From assembly GCF_003073045.1 (NCBI RefSeq), contig NC_037603.1, positions 13,584,192 to 13,648,191 on the forward strand: a DNA stretch of 64,000 bases. The letters are read 5' to 3'. A program made the translations under genes and the position numbers. Below are positions 48,430 to 60,960 of the stretch, in pieces. This stretch comes from Pomacea canaliculata. Its lineage: Eukaryota; Mollusca; Gastropoda; Architaenioglossa; Ampullariidae. The notes under the pieces were generated by a model. It made no database searches. It worked only from the letters and a program-made list of their open reading frames with translations, and had not been told where the DNA came from. Each line of letters begins with the position of its first letter. Within the stretch, counting starts at the first letter, position 1.

Positions 48430-51400
48430 TAAATCTCGTAACTCTTTGTGTTCGTTTCTGGTTTCTTAATGGAGCATAGGAAAAGTACTTGAAGAATACT
48501 GCATCACTGTGGTTCTTCTTAGGGCAGCTAAGTTGTGTAGTGGTTGTTCACACGTTCACACCTGCTTGTGCCACTGAAGTCTGTGTGTAAATAAAGTAAT
48601 GTTCACATGTCAGGTTGTTGGACTTCCGTGCTTCCCTGTTGAGCATATGCTATTTAATAATGATCCTGTGATATTGTAATTGGCTGCCAAACTGATAACG
48701 GACATTCATGAGGTTGTGTTGCATCTGTAAATGCCACTAATCTATCTTGTGTTCGTAAAAATCTTGAAATGAAAACTATTCAAGGAGTGAAAACCAACCG
48801 AGAAGTGGAGGCGAGACTGAGGACTGGTGAGTGAGTTAGCCTCAGCAGCGTGAAGGAGAGTCAGGCCGCGATGATGCGATCAACTGCCCAGGGCAGTCTC
48901 CCCCCCACACACACACCACCACCACCACCACTCCCCTCACCCTCACCTCTCTCCTCGTTCGACGCCAGGCGAGGTGTGAGGTTAACAAGGCAGAAAATGC
49001 GTGACAAATTGATCGGCGGCTGGCACGTGTGGGAGAGTTGTCTCCCCCACCACCACCACCACCACCACCTCCGTCCTCCACCACCTTCGCCACCCGCACC
49101 GGCAATCGTCGGGAGGTGCGAGGGCTGGCGATCTGCCTCCTGGCCAGACGCACCAAGGACGTCGGCGCTGCGCAGCGCTGTGCAGCGCCGTGAGGAATGA
49201 CGCGCCCAGCAGACTGTGACGCCAGCAGTGGAGGGGGAGGGTGCGTTCTTGCACAGGTATGGCACCTTGATCGCACAGGTAGCCACAATACTGCTTTGGT
49301 CGCTGGCACTCCTCCTTCCACCCAGCCCCCAATCATTAGCTACTCACCCCACCATCCCACCCCACTAATTTCCTAGACACAAAGCGACCTATCCCGTCAG
49401 CTCTCCTTCGTCAGTCGTAGCTACGAACCCTGGGGGTAGAAAAGAAATCTTCGCATGTACGGGTGTTCTTTCAAGGCTGGAATTCATATCGAAGCTGTAG
49501 CCCACGTACATGCCAGTTCCGGATAATGTACATCCGTCACAGATGCCCATTTCCTCTCCCTCGCTGCCCAACCTTCTATTTTTTCCCCCAAGTCCCCCTT
49601 TTTTTTTTTTTTTTTTTTTTACATTTATCTTACATTCATTAACGCACCATACAAAATTATCATCTTAAAAATTAGCTGTTATAATTAGTCAAGCCGTAGT
49701 TTCGCCACAGTAAGTTAACATATACTCTCCCAGCTTCCCTGTCACTGACTGTCCTGTGAGTCACCGATGGCAGCTGTCCAGAAACATCTGTCCCGTCATG
49801 CACTCGTGTGTGTCCTGTCTGTGATGGACGTTCTTGCTTGTCACTCAAAATTAAATTTATTGTTATTATTCACATAATACAAGTTGTTATCAAAAATCTC
49901 ATAGATTTATTAAATTTCGAGTTCTGTCTTGAGGGCTAACCAGATGATGTTGCCCTCCCTTGCTATGGAGTCAGGTACCCAGAATTCTGGTCGACTGTTG
50001 GAAGTTTATATCTCATGTGTGTCTCCATTTATTTCCTGTGGACACGTGTAAGGACAGCTTGCAGGGTTTGCTAGCCTCGTGATGCCAGTCTAATCACTGA
50101 GTAAAATGCTAGTTAGTTTCTAGCCTCACTCGACACAGAATGCCAGTGAATGTTTTTGCTATTGTCCTAAATATTTCTTCCGGCCCCTCCATCATTAATT
50201 CTTTCTTTAATATGTGCGTTCTGCAGGATACCTCTAGTTTATTCATAACGTTAAAAATAATACTGACAAACTTGGTCAAACATTCTTCCTGTCAAGAGCG
50301 ACTTGGTTGATCATACTCTGTGGATCTGACGAGTTCACGAATCAGAGACCCGCATCAGCAGGCACGAGAGAATTGTCAGAAAACAAAACCCCAACACGAT
50401 ATGGAAATTGCGGTCTCCCACAGGTGTCAGGCAAGATGGCGAGACATAATGGCGGATTCGGCTTCCACCCCACCCTCTATCACCTACCACCCACCTGATG
50501 ATGGATGGCTGGCTGGCTGTAGCTAGTGATCCTCACTCCAGCTCCATGCGAGAAAGTAACACAAGAGTTCCTTATCTTGTCATCCCGGCCGTTGGTTTGC
50601 GCCTCCCATTAAGGTCGTGGACTCATACCAGGCCCCTGCGTTTGCGTAATAAGACGATCTGATGAGCAAAGCGTCCTAGCACGTGACCTGAAGCGAGCCT
50701 TTTGGAGCGCAAGAAATCCTGAGCGAAACGAGATCATGACGTCAGAGGCCCATGTACTTCAGGTGTGACGTCATGGCCTCGTTTTTCTTTCTGATTCTCT
50801 CCGACTTCAAAACTCACGTCCTCGTTTGTTTGTTTGTTTGTTTTTTTGTTGTTTTTTGTTTGTTTGTTTGTTTGTTTGTTTGTTTTGTTTTGTTTTGTTT
50901 TTATTTTGCCCATTGCATGCAGTCCCCTGAAAATGACAATGGACCGTGTCATTCTTCTGTTTTCTCAACCGGGTAGAACAAAACAAAGATTAAACACAAT
51001 GACTGTTTTAATCGTTTGTTCATTTAGCAGATGTTTTCTCTACACATTGGAGAACAAAGGGAAGGAACTGATTACCCCCAATTACTTCCCTTTTTTCTTG
51101 ATCGTCCTCCCTTTGCCACGTCTTCTGCAATTAATTTACACAGGACCACACAACCTGTGGTTTGTACTGCAGAGACAAAACTTTGATACCAACACCACAA
51201 AACGATTGAGTCTCAAGGCTGAGTCTTAGGACCGCAGCTGTGGGAAGCTGGTAGACGGGTGAAGGAAGATATAGGCTGCCTCATCACACACTCGGGTAAA
51301 GGAAGATGTAAGGGCACGTAAAACTGATTACACGGTGACTGACCTGGCTCCCCAGTTTGGCAGAGGCTGTGCAAGATGAAGATTGAGGGATTAGAAGAAT

Positions 51401-52137
51401 GCGGAACTCTGCAGACAAATTGGTCAGACGAGCGACCTGTTGGCGCCAACTGACTATTCCAGGCGAGTGGGAGAGACAGAGAGAAAGAAAGAAAAAGAAA
51501 AAAAAAATAGGCGTCTCGGCCTCACGGAGGGTGAAAATACCTGGTGATAGGAGGGAGGGAGGAGTTGTAAGGTAGAGGGAGTAGGAGGGGGAGCTTGTTA
51601 GGGTCCTCGCGCGGGATCGAACGACGCAGAAATAGCGAGAGGGATGCTGGGATGGAGGAGGGCACGGCACGGGGGTCTGTCGGCGGCGCGTGTCATCTCC
51701 CGCCTGATTAGCGCAATCAGATGAGCTCGCGAGAACTGATTAGCTTGGCTTCATTTCAGCCCTGAGAATGATCTCCCTCTCTCTTTTACACGGAAAGAGA
51801 GAAAAAGTCTTCCTCCCTTTCCCTTTTTAAGATCTTCAAAGAAACAGCAGTAAGTGGTAAGTGAATGCAGTTTAACTGTTGTATTTCCATACTCGAACTG
51901 ATTTTGACTTTTGAAAGTATATTATGATAGGGGTATTGTAAGTTTTTAATTGCTCGGACCACCCTGCCCTTTGAACTGGAAGAATAAACAAGTCTATTAT
52001 TACTCGGTGTCATCCTGCCATTAGTCCACCCATCCGTGTCGGGAATAAAAGAGAATCGAGCTTAGACTGGTGACAAGCCACAAAACTCATTCGTCTCCTG
52101 TTCTAGAGCTGTCATCAGCTGCTCCCAATAGCAACGA
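48430..52137. other. No gene recognised
   Basis: Contains a CAC-rich GC island at 48.9-49.3 kb, a poly(T) run near 49600, paired CREs at 50737 and 50766, and a GATTA-rich patch at 51704-51745. The longer frames are composition artefacts of CAC or GGT triplets. Confidence 0.4.
50825..50897. repeat. (TTTG)n/(TTTTG)n tract
   Basis: Low-complexity repeat just right of a pair of CRE palindromes. Confidence 0.9.
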
Positions 52138-52167
52138 TCCTCCTCCTCCTCCTCCTCCTCCTCCTCC

Positions 52168-52206
<39 letters not shown>
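52138..52206. repeat. (TCC)n(TCA)n compound microsatellite
   Basis: About 10 TCC units then about 12 TCA units. The minus strand reads poly-Asp/poly-Glu, a spurious frame. Confidence 0.95.
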
Positions 52207-52207
<1 letters not shown>

Positions 52208-54466
52208 TTTCCTGGTGTACAGAAAGGTCGCGAGATATAGACATGCAGACACTAATTAACGGCTGCATCGTCTTGCACATACGTCATTCCCCAGTTGACC
52301 GTTACTACACCTGCGTCAGCCTCATATCTGCAGCTTGCCTCTCGACAAAAAAAGGTGTTCACATCTTGAGAAAAATCTGAAAAGGCGGTGAGATGGTGTT
52401 CGGAGGCGTTCGTGGGTTGAGCCATGCCATCTCAGAACCTGGAGGAGGGATGGAAGGAGGGCGGGTAAGCGATAGGTGGGTTGGCCGGGTGGGCCGGGTA
52501 GAACAACCATGAATTACGCGGTCAGACGCCGGCAGCAGCCGCCGCCGCCGCCTGTCAGTGGTCCAGCCACCCGATCCCCCGCCGGCCGTCCATCTTCCGC
52601 ACCGCTGGAGGGTTCGGCGTCATCCTCGCCAGGTGAAACAAAAGCTGGCAAGGTCAAGATTGCAGTCTAACACGCGCAATCCGATCCGCCTCGTTTGCCA
52701 GTCTTGCCTCTTTCCACCCACCCCTATCCACCTCACCCAGGGTACTCGTGCCTTGGTCCCCACCCACCTACCACCATCCCTTCCACTTCAATTGCAGCTT
52801 TGGGTTTTAGTTCCAGCAGGGTGCTCGGCCATGTCGCGGGTTTGGTCTCTTCTCTCTCTCCACCGTTACAGGTAAAGTCTCCAAACCAACCGTTCTTCCT
52901 CTTTCCCTCCCAACTTCCCCCATTTGCTCGCTACCACAATCCCGCTCGTGCGGGGTGATAACTCTAGGCTCTTGTGTCAGCTCCCTGCTGACTTCTAATT
53001 CCACATCGCCGCAGCTACCGCCACTACTACCCCGTCTGCTGTCGTCGGAACCCCCTTTGCTTCCATCTGTTTCCTCTCGTCTACAGTTTTGTCGGCGGCC
53101 TGTCGTCGGTGTGGGTTTTGCTTGTCGCGCGCCTGTCCCCGCGCCGCCCCCGGGGTAACGTGCAAGGTGTCATCAACAGGTCAGGTGGGCACCGGAAGTG
53201 ACAGTGATCAATGGCTTGGCGAACAGGGATGATTCCCATCCAACACTTCCTTTGACTCTTGGCTTCACTGTTCTTAATGTTTCTTATTGTTTATTCTTTT
53301 TGAAATATTGGAAAAATATCCTGTCATTAATCATCCTCATCATCATTATCATCATTCATTAAAAAAATTAAAACACATCTCTGTTCTCAAGATACCTACA
53401 AACATCCTTGTAAAGACTGAAGTGACTAACCTTTAACATCATATATAACTCGGAGTAATTACCATATGGTCCCAGTTCTCCATTTTCTTTCACCTTTGAC
53501 AAGGTGCATATCTGATGCCGGGGTGTAGGTAATATTTTATACTAAGGTAGACTTCTACTTTCAATATGAAAGAAAAACCTCCAACAGACCTTTTTTTAGG
53601 CTGTCACCATTTTGTCGACTATGTGACCGGTTGTCCCAAATGTTTTATACCAAAATAAAATTTTCTGAACAGGTTTAGAATTAATTGCAGCTCAGTGTCA
53701 TCACCTTTGTCTCCGACATTTTGTCACCTGGGCCTTGCACCTGTTTGCATGGTACAGTGGATGACAGCAGTTCCACAAAAACATGTCGAGGATGAAGAAG
53801 AGGGATTTGTTTCTAAGGAAATGATGACTACGACAAGGAAGACGTTCTGGAAGACGGGGGAGAGAGGGATGAGGGGACTGAGCCATGTCGATCTCGAGCT
53901 TGGGTCTCGAGAACCGAGCCAAGATGTCTGCCGACGACGGCGACTCCGTGGCCACGGCTCAGCAGCGGGACTCGAAGCGACAGACCGAGGACTGTCGTCT
54001 GCCAACGACGGCGACCGCTTTGTCGCTTGGCCGGGAGGGTGGGTTGGAAAGGATAATGGTGATTTATGACAGTCCAAACCCCACCGTCACTTGCACAGTC
54101 ACTCCCCCCCAACACCCCTTCACCCACCCATCTCTTACCTGAGACGACGACGACGACGCCGCCACAGCATGGCGCGACTCGTGGGCAAGGAAAGATAAGC
54201 GATACGCTTGGAGGCCAGACAAGGGCAGAGCACTGGCACAATCTGATGCCGCCTCGATCCGGCGGCCGCCATTGTGGCAGGGAGACGGGCTGCTCGTCGC
54301 CAAGGCCCCGGCAAAAGAACGGGCCACGAGACCCGCCATGTCAGTGCTGCCAGCTGTGTTTTGAAGCTCGGTGGGGGCCCCCAGGTGGGCGACAGGTGAG
54401 AGAGAGAGTAAAGCACAGAGGCGTAGCCTAGGTGGAGATGACATTTACCTGTTGGGTCGTGGTGGC

Positions 54467-54625
54467 GACAGGGGTAAGTGGTGGTCGGCGATAGCCCTTA
54501 CGATCAGTTCGAAGAAAGTTTGCAGGGCTTGGAGCGGGAGGAGGTTGAGGGAATAGTCTTTACTAGGTGTAGTAGCAAGTAACGCACAAACCCAGTCATC
54601 TACCCGACCACCACTTACCCCTGTT
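54467..54625. repeat. Inverted repeat, 21-bp arms, 115-bp spacer
   Basis: ACAGGGGTAAGTGGTGGTCGG (within 54467-54488) is matched by its complement at 54604-54625. The arms are perfect over 21 bases. Could be a small MITE or a hairpin-forming element. Confidence 0.75.
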
Positions 54626-54978
54626 CACATTAAACACCCGACTAAAGTGCGAAACTGTGTTTTTGGCAGTTGATTGGCAGAGCACCAAAAAAGGATGAAT
54701 ATTCAGACACTGAAACATCTCTCTTCCCTTTGTAGCATCTCTGCTGTGTGGTCTACAAATACCTACCTGTCAGTAGATGGTATTTTTTTTTTTAATTATT
54801 TTATCCATAATTTTGTCGCCATGTGTATGAAGCGATCCCTCCTCAGTCTAGGAGGCTACGTCCAGGGCAGCATGTGAGGATTTTAACCCTCCATACCCGC
54901 CCTTTCTTCCCCACCACGTGACTCGCCTCCCCTCTCGCTCCCTCCTGCGCCTCTTCAACCTGTCTCCGCTGCGCCGGG

Positions 54979-54993
54979 CCGCTAGATGGCGCT
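54979..54993 (+). promoter_or_regulatory. CTCF-type binding motif
   Basis: CCGCTAGATGGCGCT matches the bilaterian CTCF core (CCASYAGRKGGCRSY) at every position but the third. CTCF and its motif are conserved across most bilaterians. Occupancy unknown. Confidence 0.45.
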
Positions 54994-55938
54994 GAGGGAG
55001 AGACACATTATGACAGGGCTCAAGATTCTTATAGGCTTGTCAGACCTGCGCAAATTAAGTGCCGCCACCCATCTCTGGCGAGCGAGTTGCAAAAAAGGGG
55101 CATTCGGGGGATGTGGGGGGTGAACTTTGATAAAGGTAGAGTGGGAGGGTAGAGACCCGGGAGGATGACAGATAGAAGCGCAGGCGGTGCATTGACTGAA
55201 GCTGACCGCATGTCGGCAAGAAAAAAGGGATGACAAGCGTTCAGTGACAAAGATGTTGATTGGCTGGGGGCAGGGGGGGATGTCTGTTCACCTTCAGCCT
55301 CTAGGTGGGTCAGTTGACCTTACATTCAGGTATGACAATGACAATATCTCATTGGTCCCTGTGAACCATGCACCCCACCAGAGCTCGTCAGTAATAAAAC
55401 GCTCATAAATATCACAATCATGCATGAACACCAAAACGAAGAAAAAGTTTACTCGTCTGCTCATCAAACAAGGAAATACGAACAACTGAAATATTTTATT
55501 CCTCCTTCAAGAAATTATTCACTGATGATATTATTGTACTGATACTATTATTTAATTGGTCACTCATCCAATCATCTGTACATTGATTTTTGTATTTTTA
55601 ATTCAAGTGGGTCGGACAAGGGCCTGTGTACATCTGTGACGTCACTCAAAAAGAGTTATCCAGAAGCACTTAAAATTTCTTTTGGTTTATCGCCACAAAA
55701 CAATTGTATATGGTAGGGTTTTATGAATAAAAATGTACAGTAGTGTTGACATTGCATAAAAAGTTAATTTTGTAGCAAGAAAGAACGGAAGCGCAATGTG
55801 ACGAGGATGATGAGATTGGTGATAACTGATTGAAAACAGAGATGTACAGGTGTACCACTAAGGCTTATTCCCAAAATCATTTTTACATTTTGTTTTAGTC
55901 ACCGTATTTTAAGGTAGCCTGGCACCTTAAACATTATT

Positions 55939-55972
55939 AATTCAATTCAATTCAATTCAATTCAATTCAATT
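55939..55972. repeat. (TTCAA)n microsatellite
   Basis: Six to seven pentanucleotide units. Confidence 0.9.
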
Positions 55973-56296
55973 TAACTTTATTATCTCACTAGGAGAAATT
56001 AAAAGACGTGGTAAAACAACTGGCTGATAATAAAACTTATAATAAAAACTTGATAACAACTTAATTCCACTCAAACTATCATCTCACACAAACACCTACA
56101 GTCCATATAAATACCCGACTAAATAAGAAACAACACTAAAACTATATTCCCAAAACCACACACCCACACCCTCACACTCACAAATCCTTCCAACACTTAT
56201 TCAGTAATACAACAGACTGGTGTATAAAACTATTAATAAGTGCTCAGCAGCTTTTGTAGTATTGCTCCCAGACGAGCGGGGTCAAAAGCCCTAAAG

Positions 56297-56388
<92 letters not shown>

Positions 56389-56389
56389 G
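56297..56389. repeat. (GACA)23 microsatellite
   Basis: Perfect tetranucleotide array of 93 bases. The Thr-Asp-Arg-Gln frame across it is spurious. Confidence 0.97.
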
Positions 56390-58064
56390 GGATACACCTA
56401 TCAGGCGAGGCATCAAGTTCACCTTCATTAAAACACACAAACATATACACACACAAAGAGAGAGAAGACAGGAGTAAAAATGTTTGCTGATGATTGAATT
56501 TAGGGGATTACAAGATACTAATCAGTTTTTTTTAATAACCTCTTCTTTCAAATATCTCTATGTTTAATAAATCACTATTCTTCATCTGGTATGGTAACAT
56601 ATTGGGGTGACAGAGAATGGAAACGAACATTAGGTACCCCTTCTTACCATTGTACGAATTGTGAAAAGATCGCTGCGTACAAGACTGTAAAACTAACTAA
56701 AAAATGAATTAATCACTTGGGAATTCGTTTAGGAATTCGCATCTTGTACCCTGAGTAAAAAACCCAATCATTTTCAAAAAAAAAAAATTATCTCCTCGTG
56801 TGGCTCTTAAAATAAGTCATTGCGATCTTCTACATCTATCTACCTTTACTAAATGTTGTAGATACGCTCTAATCTTTCGTCGACTTCAAATGATAGCAAC
56901 ATCACAAACTCCATAAAATCTACGAATGATGATAACTGGCAATGGGTTTATCTGGCGAATAAAACCCGACTTTGTACGAAATAGCAAAAATTTCGGAATA
57001 TCATTATTTTAGTCTCGCAGTTTTCTGTCCGTCCCCAGTCAATATTCACGCAGCTTCAGCCACAGCTTACTGTAGACGAGGTCATAGGTCACAGTTGCTG
57101 CCCGAAGACACAAAGATGTCAAAAATGTTTTAAGATTAATAAGACGCCCATGTCAGGCTGCAGACAGGGACTGTCTCCAGTCTAGGAGGCTCCACGTCTC
57201 ACGTAACCAAGATAAGAATAATTTAAATCCACACGTTCGGGGGATTTAAATGTACATAAGGAATGATTTTTTTTTTTTTTTTGATGGGTAGGGTAGGGTG
57301 GGGGCAGATGGAAAGAGCAGTGGAGTTGGGAGGGGGAGAGGCTGTACATAAAACTGGGCTGGGTTAGGTATAATAAGCCTTAGGTGACACGCGACAAGAT
57401 GTCGCTGAAGTCAGTAAATTTCATTTTTATAAATACGTCTGCATTTAAATCCTTTTTAATGGGAAGGTGAAGCAGGTTTTTTTTTTACGTGACTGCTACG
57501 TGGTGTCGAAGTGTGTTTGTTCTGAAGTATCTTGTAGAAAATTCCAGACGTTCTTGTGCAGCATTGAGGCACGTGCTTGAATGGCTGCCGAGCAGGACAT
57601 ATTGGTTTGCAGCTCTTTGCCTCGTTGTATGATGTAAGGCAATGATGACCCGATGGCAAGAGAAGTGAAAGGGTGGCATAGTGATGACAATGGAAAGAGA
57701 AGCGAAGTAGTTGTAATCGTAAATTATTTCCCCAGTGTATAATATGTTTGCAATTTGTCAATATCTTCATTTCATTCAGTAGCCAAATGTTACATATAGA
57801 CTGCAAACATTAGGACAAATAGACTAGGACTTACATCACTACTTGAAAATATACAGTGAACATATACGTGAGTGGTCAGTAAATGAGGAAAAATGACGGT
57901 AAAGGATCAGACTTGTAGCATACCTTAGAAAAGAAATCCCAAGAGTGAGGAATGTTCCGTCAACTTTTCCTTAAGAAAGATGAAGAAAAAATATCGCAGC
58001 CGCAGGTGTACAGACCTACCCTCTCTCTCTCTCCTCAGACCTGCCGCGAGATGACAGGGTGTTG

Positions 58065-58170
58065 GACAGCACAGGAGGACTGGATGTTGGACACCTCCAC
58101 TAAAATGATTGGATGCTGGACTCCTCAACAAGAAGAGCAAATGTTTGACTCTGCACACAGGATGACCAGA
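58065..58170 (+). repeat. Degenerate tandem repeat of about 30 bp
   Basis: GGTGTTGGACAGC, GGATGTTGGACACC, GGATGCTGGACTCC and AAATGTTTGACTC recur at roughly 30-base spacing, three to four copies. An open frame (57952-58275) spans it, so it could be read as a peptide with repeated GCW-T/MLDT units, but nothing supports it as a gene. Confidence 0.6.
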
Positions 58171-58799
58171 CCACAAAATGTCTACAAGAGAACTCTTGAA
58201 GAACATGACCAGTATTCAGAAGGATGTTGGTCACTAGATGACAATGACAGGGATCAGAACATTCCACATTCGTAGTTCACAATCATCTCCCCTTACAAGC
58301 ATCACCACGCATGGTCAATGTCGAGGACGACGAGCGATGAAGGGAGAGCAGAAGCTCAGGATGAGGGAAGAAAATAAGACGACGATAAAGAAGATGAAGA
58401 ACTTTCTATCTTCATTTATTTGGTGGATAACAACCCTGTAAACAGTTTCTAAAAAGCTTTCTGTTCGCATACATTCCAAATAGGCTGCACTTCTTTAGTT
58501 TTATATCCGTAAAAATTTAACCAATCAGAACGCACTGAAAAATTCATCGCTGATGCCTTTCTCAAAAATTTAAGACAAGAGCTGTGTTGTGGAGTAATAA
58601 TAAAATAATCATAAACAATTATACATTTCTTCAAAAGTTCATAAACAGGAAAACGGGTCTGTCCATCACTCACTGTCTTGTCTGTTGATTAAAACCATTA
58701 TTTATTTATTTTAAATCCCTTAAAATTATCTCCCTCCTGAACTCCACTTTGGGCCGCAGTATCTATGATGAAGTAAATTCGCATGTAGTGAGATGTCAT

Positions 58800-60000
58800 C
58801 AGTCTCTCGACCCGCGCAGATGAATTATTGTTGCATGTTCTAGTAGAATTAGCATAAAGGAATAAACGGATGTCTCAAAACAAGGCGCCAAGGTTGTCGT
58901 CGTCCTCTCTGCGCCCTGTTTACGGTCGACGCACTCATTCACGATGTCTTCAAATCTGACGCCGACATCGATGACAGGGGGAGACGGAGTGCGGTCTAGC
59001 GGCCGCTGACAGCCGAGGTAAAAAAAAGAAAAAAAAGACAAGAAATAAAAAGTTTTTAAAAAATGAGTCTCCGAAAATGCCTGTGACCAGACGTAGGAGA
59101 GCTGTGATTGGTTCAGCATGGTCGTGACGTAGTTCTCCACAGCGCGCGGCGACCAATGACGATGAGCGGCGGGAGTGGGTGGTGGAGACGGGAGGGGTCA
59201 CAGGTAGCGCCGGACAGGCAGTCTCGGTGTCACGCACGCCCCATCCCCCTTCATCTCCCATCCATCCATCCACCCACGCCTCCACGAAACTGTTTGCGAT
59301 GTTTCCACGCGATCGTAAAGACAAACATGGCTGACGACTGACGTCGACTCCAGCGGTCTGTTGTGTTCCCCCCTCTACCCCCATCCCACCCTGACTCCAC
59401 TTCTGTCGTCTTTCTTGTTCTCTTACCTGAGATCGCTTATCATGAGGGTGAGGGGAGGGGGAAGTCCCACCTGGCAGACTCCCTGAGACGGATGGAAGGA
59501 GGAGGATGGCGGGGGACACGAAGGACCCTCTGCGCGCCTGTCATGCACACAAAGTGTAGGGAGGGGGCTGTGAGTGGGGGTGGAGGGGTCGGAGGATGTG
59601 CGCACTTGCGCCCGACACCGCGGGGCAGCCGCAGCGCCGTCTGGGAGCCCGAGAGTCAGACAGGGGGATGCAAAGCGCCCGTACATTCTATGGCGGTCTG
59701 TGGACGTTAAAATGACAGTGACCACCTTTTCAAAAGCCTTTTCATGGCCGTCTTTCCTCTGGCTAGCCAAGTTGTTTTTCAACCCATCAGAACCCTCCAA
59801 ATTTCTGAACAAAAATTACAAAGAAGTGGTGGTGAGAAGGTAGACTGAAGTAATATTCCCATCCCCTCCGCCCCGGGGAAAGAGGAGATCGACTGTAGTC
59901 GTTTGAAAAGAAATAATGAGCTGCAACGAGCCAAGAAGATGGGAGCACAGTGAGCAAAAGAAGTTGGAGGGATCATCATTAGGCTAGAAAATTAACTTTC
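58800..60000. other. GC-rich island, no gene assigned
   Basis: 58.9-59.7 kb is CpG-rich. A minus-strand donor (GATCTCAG|GTAAGA, last base 59427) follows an ATG by 14 bases and could end a first exon. A near-identical donor context occurs at 54139. No matching downstream exon was found. Confidence 0.35.
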
Positions 60001-60529
60001 ATCACAAATAGCAGCAGGGAGATAACTCTAGTCTCGCCACTGTCCCAGCTCCATTGCTGGAGCCCAGACAGGTGGGCAACGTGCGGAGAGCGGGGGCGGA
60101 TGGGAGGACGGCACAAGGGATGACGAGCAATCAGTGCCTCCCCCCCCACACACACACTCCCATCACCACATGACTAGCTACACATCGCTGACAAAGACGA
60201 AAAGACCCGTTAACGTGGAATTTGGAGTACCTTGCATTATTTCAGATGATAAATATACAACCCGAAAGATATCACAATGCATACACTGATAGAATTGTCA
60301 ACATATATTTAAAAGTATAAAGAAACTGTAAGTTGGTTCAGAAAATTTATAATTCAATACTATTAACAAATATATAATTTATAAGATTATAATGTCATGT
60401 TACTCTCAGTTCTTGTTATTTAGTTCCTCTTTGTGTTTTTTGTATTTTATTTTATTTTTTGTTAGTACTGTTGTTTATTCTTTTATAGTTCATATGTTAT
60501 TTGTTTCCTTGTCTCTCGTATGCTGTCCA

Positions 60530-60640
60530 TGTTTCCTTCTTGTTCTTAAGCGCTAAGAGCATGCTCCCTAGGAGTGTGAGTATGAGCTTTAAAAATTTTG
60601 CAATTTATTATTATTATCATTATCATTATTATTATTAATT
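60530..60640 (+). repeat. Dispersed repeat with (ATT)n end, copy 2
   Basis: TTAAGCGCTAAGAGCATGCT and CCCTAGGAGTGTGAGTATGA, then an (ATT)n tail. It is homologous to the inverted copy at 37281-37400. A third possible tail (GCGCTAAACAAATTT then ATT units) is at 63510-63556. Confidence 0.6.
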
Positions 60641-60744
60641 AGACTGAGGGGCGGGAAACGTAGATTGTATCACGCCAAAGCAGCCAGTCATGTGACCAGA
60701 ATCACCTCAAGATGGAAGCACTCTCCTATTAAATCAACCAACCA

Positions 60745-60960
60745 ACCGAGTGATGAGAGGTCAGGGGTATGGTAGTGTAGTAGTTAAAACATTTGCTCGT
60801 CACTGCTGCATTGAAAAGCCTGGGTTCAAATCTCGTCTTGGGACACTCTCTCGATGTGACACCTGTTCACTGTTGATGTTTTCTCTAGGTACTCCCTTCC
60901 CCACTCGTTTCTTTCCCTCAACCAATCAGCCAACCAACCCGTTTAACTTGTTTAAGGAAA
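60745..60960 (+). mobile_element. tRNA-derived SINE-like element
   Basis: TGGTAGTGTAGTAGTTAAAAC resembles a tRNA A-box region, and about 45 bases later GGGTTCAAATCTC is a B-box match. Unrelated body sequence follows. There is no cloverleaf good enough for a functional tRNA. Confidence 0.55.

Noticed and set aside
48842..49336. Long overlapping frames on both strands
   Set aside because: They arise from CAC/GGT triplet runs in a GC-rich island. No domain, no conserved motif and no coherent splice context.
52062..52280. Acidic poly-Asp/poly-Glu frame
   Set aside because: Translation of the TCC/TCA microsatellite.
53695..54444. Several overlapping frames of 85-137 codons on both strands
   Set aside because: High GC removes stop codons in many frames at once. 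None reads like a protein family. Only the donor at 54139 is worth keeping, and it is recorded as an orphan donor.
56240..56456. Frames across the GACA array
   Set aside because: Pure translation of a tetranucleotide microsatellite.
57952..58275. 107-codon frame with repeated GCWT-like units
   Set aside because: Explained by a short degenerate tandem repeat. No splice sites, no homologous family recognised.
60745..60960. Functional tRNA gene
   Set aside because: A- and B-box-like words are present but no acceptor or anticodon stem pairs properly; SINE head is the better reading.
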